Positions 1 to 10,400 of a stretch of DNA of 64,000 bases are shown here, in pieces; position 1 is the stretch's first letter, and each line of letters starts with the position of its first letter. Origin of the DNA: Cinclus cinclus (lineage: Eukaryota; Chordata; Aves; Passeriformes; Cinclidae); assembly GCF_963662255.1 (NCBI RefSeq), contig NC_085049.1:52437158-52501157 (forward strand), in the 5' to 3' direction. The translations under genes were made by a program, and so were the position numbers. The notes under the pieces were generated by a model. The model was not told the DNA's origin, did no database searches, and saw only the letters and a list, made by a program, of their open reading frames with translations.

Positions 1-1014
1 AACAGAATGCTAAATGTTAAACTCCTCAGAGTATCTTAATCTTAATAAACATATCCTTATGTTTATTTGGCCTTACTGGATATTCGGCTTTTGTTTTGCA
101 TTTGTAGAGGTCAGCACTTCTGATTGTATACCAGACCATTTTTCTATTAGGTCTGTAAGATCTCAAGTTGTCAGAATAAACTCTAGGCTTTTTTTTTTTT
201 TTTTTAATGATCAGAGGAAAACACTGAAGATCTGACCTTTGATTTTCTTTATTATTTCCATTTTTATATGACTAAAATAAAAATTGGTAGCTTTTAAGGT
301 CAAAAATATATTTAAAAAATTAGTATGAAATACTGCCCTCCATGAAAATTTTGATGGATTCTTTTCCCAGTAGACTTATCCTTGAAATGCTGGCTAGTGA
401 ACTGAATGAAGTCCAAATTGTCTATGTATTCTGAGCAGAACTGAATTCCATGTACATATATTGTGTATGCAACTTGCAGTGAACACTTTAAAACTTGTAC
501 AAAAAATGAAGCTGTTGTGAGTTTTGCTTCAATGAAATTTCAGAGTTAGGATTTTTTGACTCACAATGAAGCTAAGGATCAAATAATCAAATTCCAAAGA
601 AATCTCTGAAGTGTCAATAACCACTGGTCTTCCTGGGTGGTAGCGATGTATGTTTCTATCTCAGAGAACAGATACAATGCATCTATTCTAAAGGCAGGTT
701 TTAAAATACTCTGTTTTGAACCCAAGACACCAACATTCTTACTGGACCACTGCCATCAAACAAGAACTGGCAGATAATCTTAGGAAAGAATAATTTAGGA
801 AAAACAATAAATAAAAATAAATAATCTCAATTGTAACAAATAACCCCCTTTAAAATAGATATTTGTATATAAGTTGCTTAATAATTACTCTCATGCTTCA
901 CCAAATATATTATTAAAATGGGAGTTAATTATATCAAGGGTCATAGGAAAATAATTTATGCTATTCTTAAGAGTCATATTTGAATGATTCGACAGTATCA
1001 TGGATAATAAATAT
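1..1014. other. AT-rich non-coding stretch
   Basis: I see no gene here. The sequence is AT-rich with a 17-base T run at 189-205. The only open frame, at the left edge, runs through that T tract and encodes a phenylalanine stretch, so it looks like chance. No repeat family was recognised. It lies beyond the proposed 3' end of the minus-strand exon at 1.0-1.73 kb. Confidence 0.6.
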
Positions 1015-1551
1015 TCATAAATAAAGCATTGTTAAAAAAGCAAATTTATAGAGCTTTATTGTGTATTGCTCAAATGAATTTTGAAGATTCAATTCCGGGC
1101 AATGTTGACACAGCAGTCTCTTTGGGATACGGAAAATCTGCCAGGATGTTTGGTGGATGAGCAGCAGGTTGGGAAAAGCTGCACTGCTGGAAGAAGCATG
1201 GCCACCAATCTTGTAATGACCTGGTAATGGGCCTTGTGAGTAATCTTGTAAGTGACCTCGTAAATTAGATCTTCTTAGGAGATTTGCTAATTCTCTTAGC
1301 AGTGAGGTAGCCAAGAACAGAGGAGGACAGTCAGGGCCAGAATCTTCCAATTTACTGGAAAGTACTTTCAAAAAGTAAACAAATTCTGTCAAAGCAGGAT
1401 CCATTGTGTGTTTGTTGTATGTGTGAATATTTTTTGTCTTCATTGTGAGATAGCCTTTAGTTATAAATCTGAATTCTAAAGGTACTTTGACTGAAGCATG
1501 GTTTGAAGGCACAAGTGCTTCCCAGTGCACGCAAGTTCTCAGTGAAGGCAC
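1015..1551 (-). other. 178-codon open reading frame of unknown status
   Basis: This minus-strand frame starts with ATG at 1551 and is the longest ATG-started frame in the window. The predicted product has no signal peptide, transmembrane helix or motif that I recognise. A serine/leucine-rich middle part (LLRELANLLRRSNL, then GGHASSSSAAFPNLLL) is followed by a tail that reads through an AATAAA signal and AT-rich sequence, which argues against a real C-terminus. It lies inside the possible 3' UTR of the exon ending upstream at 1685. It could be a chance ORF, a decayed exon or a retrocopy. I cannot assign a function. Confidence 0.15.
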
Positions 1552-1731
1552 TCAGGTTCTCACTGCTGTGCAGTAAAACATTCACGACTGAAATAATTTA
1601 CATGATATCTTGGTAATGTCCAGCCCACCTTCTGATTGCAGATGAAAATACTTATTGTCTTTGTAAAAGGTTTATTAGTTTGGGTTACATTCTACTTTCT
1701 TCTTCTACAGCTTCTTCTACAGCCTCTTCGT
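1035..1731 (-). other. Possible terminal exon with short acidic C-terminus and 3' UTR
   Basis: On the minus strand, a branch-point-like TACTGAT lies just upstream of a T-rich tract ending in CCAG, a plausible 3' splice site with the exon starting at 1731. In the second phase the exon reads EEAVEEAVEEESRM and then stops at 1687-1685. AATAAA signals on the minus strand lie about 10 nt after the stop (1676-1671) and at 1060-1055, so the exon could end near 1035 with a UTR of about 650 nt. The glutamate-rich tail looks more like coding sequence than random AT-rich DNA, but it is only 47 nt and contains a GAAGAAGCTGTA-type repeat that could arise by slippage. I do not recognise the protein and found no upstream exon. 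Splice sites this good also occur by chance in 64 kb, so this is a hypothesis. Confidence 0.22.
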
Positions 1732-1838
1732 CTGGAAAAACCCAAAATCAGTAAGTTGGAGTTACACTGAATTGGGCCATTTGCAAGGTTTACCTAGAAA
1801 TCAGTGTTAAGGATGCTGTGAGTATACATGTGTGTATG

Positions 1839-1862
1839 TATATATATATATATATATATATA
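1839..1862. repeat. (TA)12 microsatellite
   Basis: Twelve uninterrupted TA units, flanked by TG/CA-type units (GTGTATG on the left, CACAG on the right). This is the usual structure of a compound TG/TA microsatellite and is likely length-polymorphic. Confidence 0.95.
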
Positions 1863-2508
1863 CACAGTGCAGTGACTCATTGTGACCCAAATCTGGGGGA
1901 AAAAAAACCAAAACATTTAAATAAAAGAAGAAGGAAAAAAGCTAGTAAAAATTAAGAAATGTTTGGGACATTTTTCCATTTCAAAAATTAGGGTTAAATG
2001 GATAAAGAAATTCCTGTCTGTGAATGTAGGTAAAAAACTGATGCATTACTTCTCTTGTTCTGTTTATGATATTTTGATTTTAGTGGTCAGAAATTATGGC
2101 CCAGTTTCTTCTGAAATAAACACTTAGTTCTTTGACTGAGTCAAAGATCAAGGCATTTAGCAGTATTTGATTATCCCTCTCTTCAAATCGATGTTATTAC
2201 ATTCATTTACAAGTATTTAAGTATAAAACTTTGTGTAATGTAAGCCTGATACCTCTTTTACATGAAAATTAGTGGCTGTTGTACAAATATAGGAAGATAC
2301 TTAGGTATTCTAATTAATTATCACTAAGAAAGAGATAAACAAAGAAAGACTATAACATTTTTTATGTTAAAACATATTTATTTTTTGGTCCAAAGGAAGT
2401 TTTTACTAACATTACCTCCCAACAGAATTACAAGAACACCAATTAAACAAATGCAGCTAGAACATTAAGGATAATTTACTAAATCCCCCTGCAAAGCAAA
2501 ACAAAACC

Positions 2509-2525
2509 AAAAAAAAAAAAAAAAA
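2509..2525. repeat. A17 homopolymer
   Basis: Seventeen consecutive A bases after an A-rich lead-in (AAAGCAAAACAAAACC). It could be a decayed retrotransposon tail, but no element body is recognisable beside it. Confidence 0.9.
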
Positions 2526-3230
2526 GAGAAATGAAGTAGAGGCTTTTCTATTAAGAAAACTGAAGTCAAGAATACACTAAAGCTTATTCTGATTACAGTT
2601 TTGAAAACTGAAAAACATTGAAGGCTATCATCTGTGTACAACTAAGTCGAGAAACCTCTTCCATCTTTGGTGAGACCTCAGAGAAAGATGAATAATTAAT
2701 CTGGTTTTGCTTCCTGATTTCCAGTTTTCTGTACTGCACAATTTTTTCTCATGCTCTTTCAGTACTGAGATTAGTTTTCATTAGCAAGCTATAAGCAGTA
2801 GCAAAACAACAGAAAGGAAGAAAGAAGCCATGGTACAGTACCAAAAATCAACTTTTAGTTTAATGGAGCAACTGGAACATACTAAATTTACTGAGACTTA
2901 CTTATTAGTCACACAGTGTTCAGCTTAGTACTGTTACAGAGATACAAATTATAATTTTTCTGTCAATAATTGTTAAATAAGACTAATAAGTTAGCCTTTC
3001 ATGAGCCAACCTTTTAATTGCTGCACTTAGGCAAGATTTTCTATAAGTCATGGAAAAAATAAACATTGGTCTTCTCTTTTTTGTAGGAGAACAGATTAAT
3101 TATTGTTCTAACATGCTGAAACTGTCGGAATATCTCTGTAAATTGGAAAATAACTAAGAATTTTTGGAAGTTTTCTTCTGTGTTCTAATTTTATTGCATT
3201 TATTTTTAAAATTATAATTTTTATAACTTT

Positions 3231-3250
3231 TTGCAACTTTTTGCAACTTT
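3231..3250. repeat. 10-bp tandem repeat TTGCAACTTT x2
   Basis: Two perfect copies of TTGCAACTTT, preceded at 3221-3230 by a diverged third copy (TTATAACTTT). It lies in very AT-rich sequence and is most simply explained by replication slippage. Confidence 0.85.
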
Positions 3251-3879
3251 TTAAAAATTATTTTTATTAGTAGGGTAGCTATTTTTAAGAGCTGTGTGTA
3301 GCTTACTTGTCTTTGTGCTGCATCTCTTAAATCTGTGTAGGTGAGGCGCTTTATTTGTTTGATTTTTGGTTGTTTGTTTTGTTTTTTTTTTTTTTATGGC
3401 CTACCTTCTCTTTTCCTGTAGGCTATGCATTAGTACTAATTTGGGGAACAAAATTATCTGGTGTTCATCAGCAAAATGTCTCTTTCCATGGCACTTTCTG
3501 ATAAGTGACTGGCGAGGCAGACATGAGAGGAAGCTGTACCCATATGCAGCAGAGCGATGCTGTTTGTAACAGAAAATCTGGCTCATACTGCGCTTTTACA
3601 GGAAACACTCAGAGCATGACAAGATTTGTTTTGATTCATCTCCCAACAGATGTGAAATCCCAAGGTTTGCAGATGAAGCTCTTTTCTTTTTTGATAAATA
3701 TTTATCTTTTGAGTCACTTTAGGCCATGAATTTCTACCCTTTTTCAGTGGAAATTCAGAAATTATAGAACTTCAGTTTCATTCTTCAAAAGATTTATATG
3801 AATTTGAAAAATCTCCATTTCTTTGGCTGTCCTTATCCTATCTGAGCTTCTGGATAGAGCAACCTTTCTTTTAACTAAC

Positions 3880-3898
3880 TTTTTTTTTTTTTTTTTTT
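3880..3898. repeat. T19 homopolymer
   Basis: The longest uninterrupted T run noted in the window. Read on the minus strand it is an A19 tract, but no retrotransposon body or processed gene copy is recognisable next to it. Confidence 0.9.
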
Positions 3899-5540
3899 GT
3901 GAGATCCAAGGTCTTAGTTGAGCAACTTGAGGTGTTTCCAGATCTTGCTTTTTCTACAAATTCTGCATGTGGCATATTTAATTTAATTCTGTTTCTGTCT
4001 TACATGTTTTGGTCTGTTTTAATACCCAGAAGTACTTTTCAATATCTTTGAACTTTTATTTATTTTAATGTATTTGGGTTTTGGGCACTGAACAAAGTAT
4101 ACTAAACATCAGAAGTCATCCATCTGGATTTCTACTCTGTTCTCTGTGTTCTGTACAGTTTCAATTCTGTGCAGTTTTAAAACTTTTACAACATATATTA
4201 GGCCTATTGATTATTATTGACTGAAGATAATAATTTCTACTTCAAATAGACAGTGAGTTTGATAGACTTTTGAGAATAAGGTGACCTTCCTGCACAGTCC
4301 ATTAAATCATTAAATACGTAATTCATATTTATGCTAAACAGAATCAGAATATAGTATTTACATTTATTACAAAGCATATCCTAATGTTCTATGAACAGAG
4401 TTTGTGCTCTGACTTAAATACAGACCAGAAGTTCTAACTGAGAACCCTTAAGTTAATAACAATAGCAGTAATTATGCATTTCATCCACTTATTTTTTGTG
4501 GTTTGTACATATGTCAAATCTGTCTTACTGTTCTAAAAAGTTTAGATAGAGTTTAGGCAACTTTCTCAATGCCATGTACTCTGTGTGATAATATTGGTTG
4601 AGTTGTGGTGGTTCAGCTGGTCAGTACATTCACTTACCATAAACTAGACCAATGCTTCCTTCTAGGGAATGCATCAATATTTCACCATAAGCAGTCAGTG
4701 GAAAGGGGATGAGAAATCACATTTCACAATCAGCTGTCAGTAAGAAGTCCAATAATGCCACACATTATTGCCAAATTGTGTTAAGACTGTTAGGATAAGT
4801 TAGTTTCTAGGAAATTTTAAAGAAATGCAGTATTGCAAAACTAACCAATTTATCTGAATTTTATATTCTAAAGGAAACAGAAATTTATCTGATTCTTAAA
4901 AAGGTCATTGAAGAGTGCTTATTTTAGAAAATGATTAATTAATCCTGAATAAAATAATAAAGGAGTAATCTGCTGCATGGTTCTAATGAGAGCTACTTCC
5001 TGCAGGCCACAATTTCAGAAGGTGCATAAAAACCCTCACTAAGCATAAACTGGGCCAAAGGCTGGCACTGCAGCTGCATGACGAACAAGGCTTCACATTA
5101 ATAATTTTGTTCACTAAGAAAATATGGGGACTTCAGTACTTCCAATATGTTGAGATTAAATTCTTACAGCAGACTGCAGTGGGCTTGCACAGAGTGACCT
5201 TCCAGAGATGAGCAGATTGACAACAGAGATGAGACTGCTTTGCATGGCATGTTAATTATGCAGTTGATGGTCGTTTCTTATTTTTAGAAAATGAAAGATA
5301 AACTTTGCTTTTCAATGCTTTGAAATTAAAAAAAAAAAAGAGGTTTATATTTCTGGTCTTAAACACTGTATTTTATTAAATCAACAACACAGTTTCTTAT
5401 TTTAGGGCCCTGTGATTTTATTTTTCCTTTTATTTCCTATGTATTTTACCTTATTCTTGCCTGCTGCTCCTCTCTGTAAATATTGATGACTTGATGTGTT
5501 GGAAAAAACAAGTAATCATATGAAATATAATGTATTTAAT

Positions 5541-5612
5541 CAGAATTGCATCTGATGAACTTGTTAAAAAAATCCTCAGAATTGCATCTGATGAACTTGT
5601 TAAAAAAATCCT
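5541..5612. repeat. Perfect 36-bp tandem duplication
   Basis: The 36-base unit starting CAGAATTGCATCTGATGAAC occurs twice, head to tail and without mismatch (5541-5576 and 5577-5612). The unit ends in TTAAAAAAATCCT. The identity of the copies implies a recent slippage event, or an assembly artefact in an otherwise single-copy region. Confidence 0.97.
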
Positions 5613-6744
5613 ATGCTGTAACTTAATAATTCTTTTAAAAAATGGAATATATGTTTTTCTGAACAGTATTCTGAATTAATTTAAAATTATAGGACTATCA
5701 CATAGGTTCTGTTCTCCTGAACATAGAGAAGATATATGACTATTTTGGAAAAGCTGCACTCTGACATACTCATTTATTGACACAAAAGAAATCATAGGTA
5801 GCTCTGCAGACAAGAGGAAGAACAAGACTTTAAATTACATTTTTGGAATTCAAGTGCCAGCTTAATGAATATTTTGAGAACAGAATAAACGGAAATAATA
5901 TGGAAGAGATGTAAGAAAAAATTATTTTCAGGAGTTTTAGTAATTTTTAATGAAACAACATTATTTGAAAATCCTCTACAAACCCATACCCACTTTATTT
6001 ATTATTGGGTAAATTTTAAGAAAAGACATCAATTATTGTTTCTGACACTACTAAATTTTTTATCTCTTGCCCTCAGAGGCCTTTATTAAGCTTTTTAACA
6101 AAATATGCACTGTCCTTTATAATAACAAATGTTTCTGCATGAAGACACATTACAGTTCTTTTGTTTGTGTATTTTCCAGGAAAAGAAAAATTAAGACTTT
6201 GTTTTTAAAAAAACAAGACTTAAGAATTATTGAAAACCAAAAGTTATATGATTCTATGAAATGAAGAATTTGTAAACCTAAAGATTCATCACTGTTTTTC
6301 ATATAGGTGTTACTGTAAAAGATTTTACTGAGGATTAGATGGATGAAAATGCTCAGCCATGACAGTCAAAGGCAGAGTGCATTAACCCTGCTACTGGAAG
6401 CTTTATCTTTTCTCCTTCAAAATATTTGGTTTTTAAATGACCTTTGCCTAAGAATTACAATTTGATCCTCTTCTTAGAAAACCTTAATTAAATTTAATTA
6501 ATATTTAATTAAATAAATGACAATTTATTACTTGTATTAACCTGTAGTTATTTGTTGTACTGTCTTATAATTTGGTTGCTGGGTCAGTCTTTAAACAAAA
6601 TTAGAGCTCTGTTTCACTCAGAAAAAAACAGACAAATAAACCAGAACTTAATATGACAGCCATGTTTTTGCAGTAGTGTTACTAAGTAGAAGAACTAGCA
6701 TTAATGATCAGCAGGTCATGTCAGGTAACTCTCCCCTTCTTCTC

Positions 6745-7070
6745 TTCTCTTCTGAGTACTTGCCTGGAATAATGTGTCCAGGTCTCAGGCCTGCGGCATA
6801 AGGAGGACATGGAACAGTTGGAGCAAGTGCAGAGGGCCATGGAGATGAGCAGAGGGCTGGAGCACCTCTCCTGCAAAGACAGGCTGAGAGAGCTGGGGTT
6901 CTTCAGTCTGGAGAAGCCATGGATGCCCCATTCTTCACAGTGTTTGAGGCCAGGTAGGATGGGGATTTGAGTAACCTGGTCTAATGGAAGGTGTCCCTGC
7001 CCATGGCAGAGGGGTTGGAAATACATTACATTTAAGGTCTTTTTCAATCCAAGCCATCCTAGGATCCCGT
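6745..7070 (+). mobile_element. CR1 LINE 3' end, 5'-truncated and internally deleted
   Basis: The left half matches the end of CR1 ORF2 as I know it in birds (GGACATGGAACAGTTGGAGC, then AGAGGGCTGGAGCACCTCTC and CTGAGAGAGCTGGGGTT). The right half matches the 3' UTR (GGAAGGTGTCCCTGCCCATG, then a decayed tail ending near CCATCCTAGGATC). Family knowledge says a few hundred bases normally separate these parts. Here they are joined at a GAGAAGC at 6911-6917, so an internal stretch has been lost. The coding part is only a remnant and cannot make a working protein. The 108-codon minus-strand frame over it is a shadow. Confidence 0.93.
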
Positions 7071-7079
7071 GAACTGCTG

Positions 7080-9150
7080 CATGTTACTGATGTTTGGGTT
7101 TATTAATGGGAAGCCGATATGAGAAGTGGATCTGGTATGTTTTGAACATGAGAAGCAATGCACAGGTGAGATATGTCAAAACAATTCAATCTTCTAGTCT
7201 AAAGTATATCAGACAGCTGTCATTTGAGAAGGTATCAAAGCCTGCATTTCACCTGAATGAGGCAAAATTTGGTGGATAAACGTTATTGTTCAGTGTCTCT
7301 GTTTGAGTTTCGAAGTCAACAGTTGTCCAAATTTCACTTCAAGAAAAGTAATTTTCCCCTCAATGTTCTGTGCTAAGAACATACAACTACAAGTGAAGCT
7401 GCCATGCTTGTAACCTGTCATCAAGCCACGGACCATTCTGTGATTCATCACTCTTTGATTATGCCAAATATAACACTAATTGTCTTTCACAGAGTTGTCT
7501 AGAAGCTGTGTTAGCATAATCCCATTACTGACAACAGGAAAGGACATATTTTCAGAGAATAGAGAATAGACTACTTGCAGAAATTGAAACATTTCTAATT
7601 ATTTCCCCTTTAAAGAACAAATTTCTACATATGGAACAACTGAAAAGCAAGTATAGCTCTCATGTAAAAATTAATCCAAATAATTGAGATGGTAGGACTT
7701 CTCTTTTGAAAATACAAGCAGATATGCCATGGCTACATTACTTATACAGAAGCAGTTACACAGGTAAGTGTGTGTATATGTGAATGTATTTGTTAGGTGC
7801 AATAGCAGACCAACAAGCAATTTAAAAATATCAGAATTAAATGCAGGTTTTAATATTTCCAGAAGTTAATTAAAATCTTGCCAAGATTTTTTTCTTTGAT
7901 GTTCTATATATTATTGTTCTGTAAAAATGGATACTTTTGATAAGCTTCCTAGAATTGTCTGACATCTTTAAAGACACATTTAGTGTAGTCAGTACCTTGT
8001 TCTCTGTTCTAAAAGTTAACATTGCCTTTGTTCTTTAAACACAAAACATGTCCTTATTGTCACTTCCAATTTCAATTTAAGATGGTCAGAGAATTAAAAC
8101 TGTTTGAATTCTCAGACAAGTAGGTCTTCCATGTCTAACTGCATTAAAGGGTCATCTTTACCTTACATTTTGTCCACCTATATGTAGTTCTGTTCATAGA
8201 TCATCATTAGGTTGCAAAGGGATGCTCTTAAAATTTTGGAAAAATTGGAAATAAATTTGCCTTCACAATATTATGTCAGCCCCCTTTTGTACCTTACAGT
8301 TTTAATTCTATCTTTAGCCATTAAGACATGCTTACAATTAACTTTACAAATACTTCTTTACCTTTTCCATAATCATTCACTCAGGCAAAAAAAAGACGGA
8401 GATGAAACAGAAGGTGAAAGAGAAGATAGTTGAGCTGGAATTTGTCTGGGATATTCGAGTTAATTCACACACTTATTTCATACTTTAGCCATATACTTAA
8501 CAGTTATTTTAAAATGTGTTCAATTTCTAAAGAGCTTAAGGCTAAGTAAGAACTAAATCAGCATATGTATATAGATATATAAACATATATATGCATACAT
8601 GTTATTATTCTCTTGAGTAAAACCTTTTCTCCTAGTGAAGCATAATCTGGTTTTAGATATACATGTATATATTTATACGTATAGAAATATCTCACCCTCT
8701 ATAGAAATATATGTATGTGTATATATTTACATGTGCGTATGAATGTTTGGGAACTGTGAAAATTGATACAGGAACTTTTTTTTTAAGAACAAAGGAGTAA
8801 TTTATGTGAATCATAGCATGCTAAGACTTAAACATCAACACTGATTTTATTGGAAGTTGCAAGAGATGTTCAACAGATCATGGCTGTCCAACTGAAAGAG
8901 GCAGCTTTATTTTTGACTATCACGTAACACTGACTGAGTTTACAAAGTTTCAGTTAACTCAGTAGAAGACACTAATGATTTGAGTATGACTTGGCAAAAC
9001 CAAGGAGTACTCACCAAGGCTTATGGAAGACAAAATCATGACTTTGATCTGACCAGGTACAAATACCTTCAAGGTAGGACCCTTGTTTGTGAATTAACAG
9101 AGAATACCCTAGCTGAGATCTGAAGTGACTAGACATTCAGTTGCTGGGTT
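7080..9150. other. Gene-free AT-rich interval
   Basis: I see no gene or large repeat. At 8570-8740 there is a stretch dominated by TATA/CATA/GTATA units, including a repeated TATAGAAATAT. The words ACCATTCTGTGATTC near 7430 resemble the end of a CR1 tail but lack its body, so no element is called. Confidence 0.55.
8566..8740. repeat. Imperfect TA/CA-rich simple repeat
   Basis: Runs of ATATATA, CATACAT and GTATATAT interrupted by ordinary sequence. TATAGAAATAT occurs twice at about 25-base spacing. It looks like a decayed compound microsatellite. Confidence 0.6.
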
Positions 9151-9157
9151 GTGCCAA

Positions 9158-9550
9158 AATGTATTGGGTTTATGAGACAAGATTTGGTGGTGGGGGAGCT
9201 GCAAGGGTGCATCTGTGAGAAGATGTCAGAAGCTGCTCCCACACTGGGCAGAGCCAGATGCAGCCAGCTGTCCAAAGCTGATCCAGTCAGTGATGCAGGG
9301 AACAACTTTGTGATAGTGTTTCCAAGAGGAAGTAAAAACATGCTGCAACATCAGATAAAAGAAAAAAAAAAAGTGAAAATATTTGAGAGAAACAGCCCTG
9401 CAGACAGCAAGGTCACTATGGATGGAGGAGAAGGAGGAGGTGCTCCAGGTGCCAGAGCAGAGATTCCCCTGCAGTCCATGGTAAATGCCATGGTGAGGCA
9501 GCTGTGCCCCTGCAGTCCATGGAGGTCCACTGTGGAGTAGATATCCACCC
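9158..9550 (+). mobile_element. LTR-like fragment of an avian endogenous retrovirus
   Basis: The sequence follows a layout that I recall from a repeat common in bird genomes: TGGGTTTATG..., a G-rich GGTGGTGGGGGAGCTGCA, TGTGAGAAGATGTCAGAAGC, then GAGAGAAACAGCCCTGCAGA, a GGAGGAGAAGGAGGAGGTGC block and AGAGATTCCCCTGCAGTCCA. A 16-mer, CCCCTGCAGTCCATGG, appears at 9466-9481 and again at 9507-9522, a duplication that I recall as part of the family. No gag, pol or env remnant is visible beside it, so it is probably a solo or truncated LTR. The family assignment is from memory and the exact ends are uncertain. Open frames of 129 and 157 codons over it are not retroviral genes. Confidence 0.6.
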
Positions 9551-9559
9551 ACCACACCT

Positions 9560-10048
9560 TTATATAGACAATCTCTCCCAGAGAGGCTTAGTTTCCCGTT
9601 TTTATTTTTCTTGGCATCTGGCACTGTAGACAAATTTAGACGGGGAGGATTTCTGCAAGACTTGGAACTAATTCCTAAAATAAAAAATAAAGTATTCAAA
9701 CTATGAAAATCATAATTAGTGAATGAATACAGCAGCTTGAGTTATTGGTATATTTAAAGATTAAAACAATAGAAGCTGAAATATGCACATTCCTCCTAAA
9801 GGAGCATGTGAAATATGTACATTGGTAAATAACATGTTTAAAGAGTTATATTATAGTGCAAAGGAAATGAGCTGCTGTTACTGGACTGACCATATACCAA
9901 GGTTTATGCTATTGTCAGAAGGATAGCCTCACTATGGATTCAGAGGACCAGAAAAATTAAGTAGTTTAAAAATGTCTCCCAGAGAAGAGAGAAACCCTTA
10001 ATAAAGACCAAAGGGATCTGGAAGGAATTAAGACAGGACATGTATTGA
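9560..10048. other. Spacer between LTR-like piece and CR1 fragment
   Basis: About 490 bases of AT-rich sequence without a recognisable gene. It may include decayed ends of either neighbouring repeat. Confidence 0.5.
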
Positions 10049-10400
10049 TCACAGCACAGCTGAGATCACCAACAGCGTGTCCGCCTCTACGGATGAGGAG
10101 ACTGTTTTCCCTTGTCTGACTCTACTGCTTATCTGCCTATAGAAGCCTTTCATGTTGCTCTTCATGCCCCTTACCAGATTCAGCTCCTGATAGGCATTTT
10201 TTAACACCATCTCTGCACAACTGGACAGTGTTTTCATATTATTTTTGTGTGATGTGATCCTGCTTCTATTTCTTGTGTGTCTGCTTTTCAAGCTGGAATT
10301 TTTAAAGGTCACTTGGATATCTATGAAAACCTTCTGTCCCCCGTACATGATTTCTTACTCATCAAGATCGATATTTTTTGGTCCTGTAGGACATAATCCC
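10049..10400 (-). pseudogene. CR1 LINE ORF2 fragment (region before the reverse transcriptase)
   Basis: The minus-strand frame 10348-10049 contains the stretch AYQELNLVRGMKSNMKGFYR, followed by QISSRVRQGKT. This matches the spacing and residues of the CR1 ORF2 segment between the endonuclease and the reverse transcriptase, where a basic ELNLARDVK-like motif precedes a KGF(F/Y)(K/R)Y patch. The match is carried by about 50 residues. Upstream on the minus strand, an RDYVLQDQ-like segment near 10400 may belong to the same element but is out of frame with stops. No RT catalytic motif or CR1 3' tail is present, so this is an isolated internal fragment, not a usual 5'-truncated copy. Confidence 0.55.

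Larger units (their letters stand above)
1735..6740. other. Gene-free AT-rich interval
   Basis: About 5 kb with no recognisable gene or large transposon. It holds a (TA)12 microsatellite at 1839-1862, an A17 run at 2509-2525, T runs at 3382-3395 and 3880-3898, a 10-bp tandem repeat near 3231-3250 and a perfect 36-bp duplication at 5541-5612. The short open frames at 3.4-3.7 kb and 6.07-6.26 kb have no protein features and overlap T runs or A-rich sequence. If the minus-strand exon at 1.7 kb is real, this would be its upstream intron. Confidence 0.6.

Noticed and set aside
4605..4640. Possible LTR start (GTTGTGGTGGTTCAGCTGG)
   Set aside because: It resembles the start of a songbird LTR over fewer than 20 bases, and the following sequence does not match.
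7425..7460. Possible CR1 tail (ACCATTCTGTGATTC)
   Set aside because: Only about 15 bases match, with no CR1 body beside it.
9151..9699. Open frames of 129 and 157 codons on opposite strands
   Set aside because: They cover the non-coding LTR-like repeat; the products are low-complexity and lack retroviral motifs.
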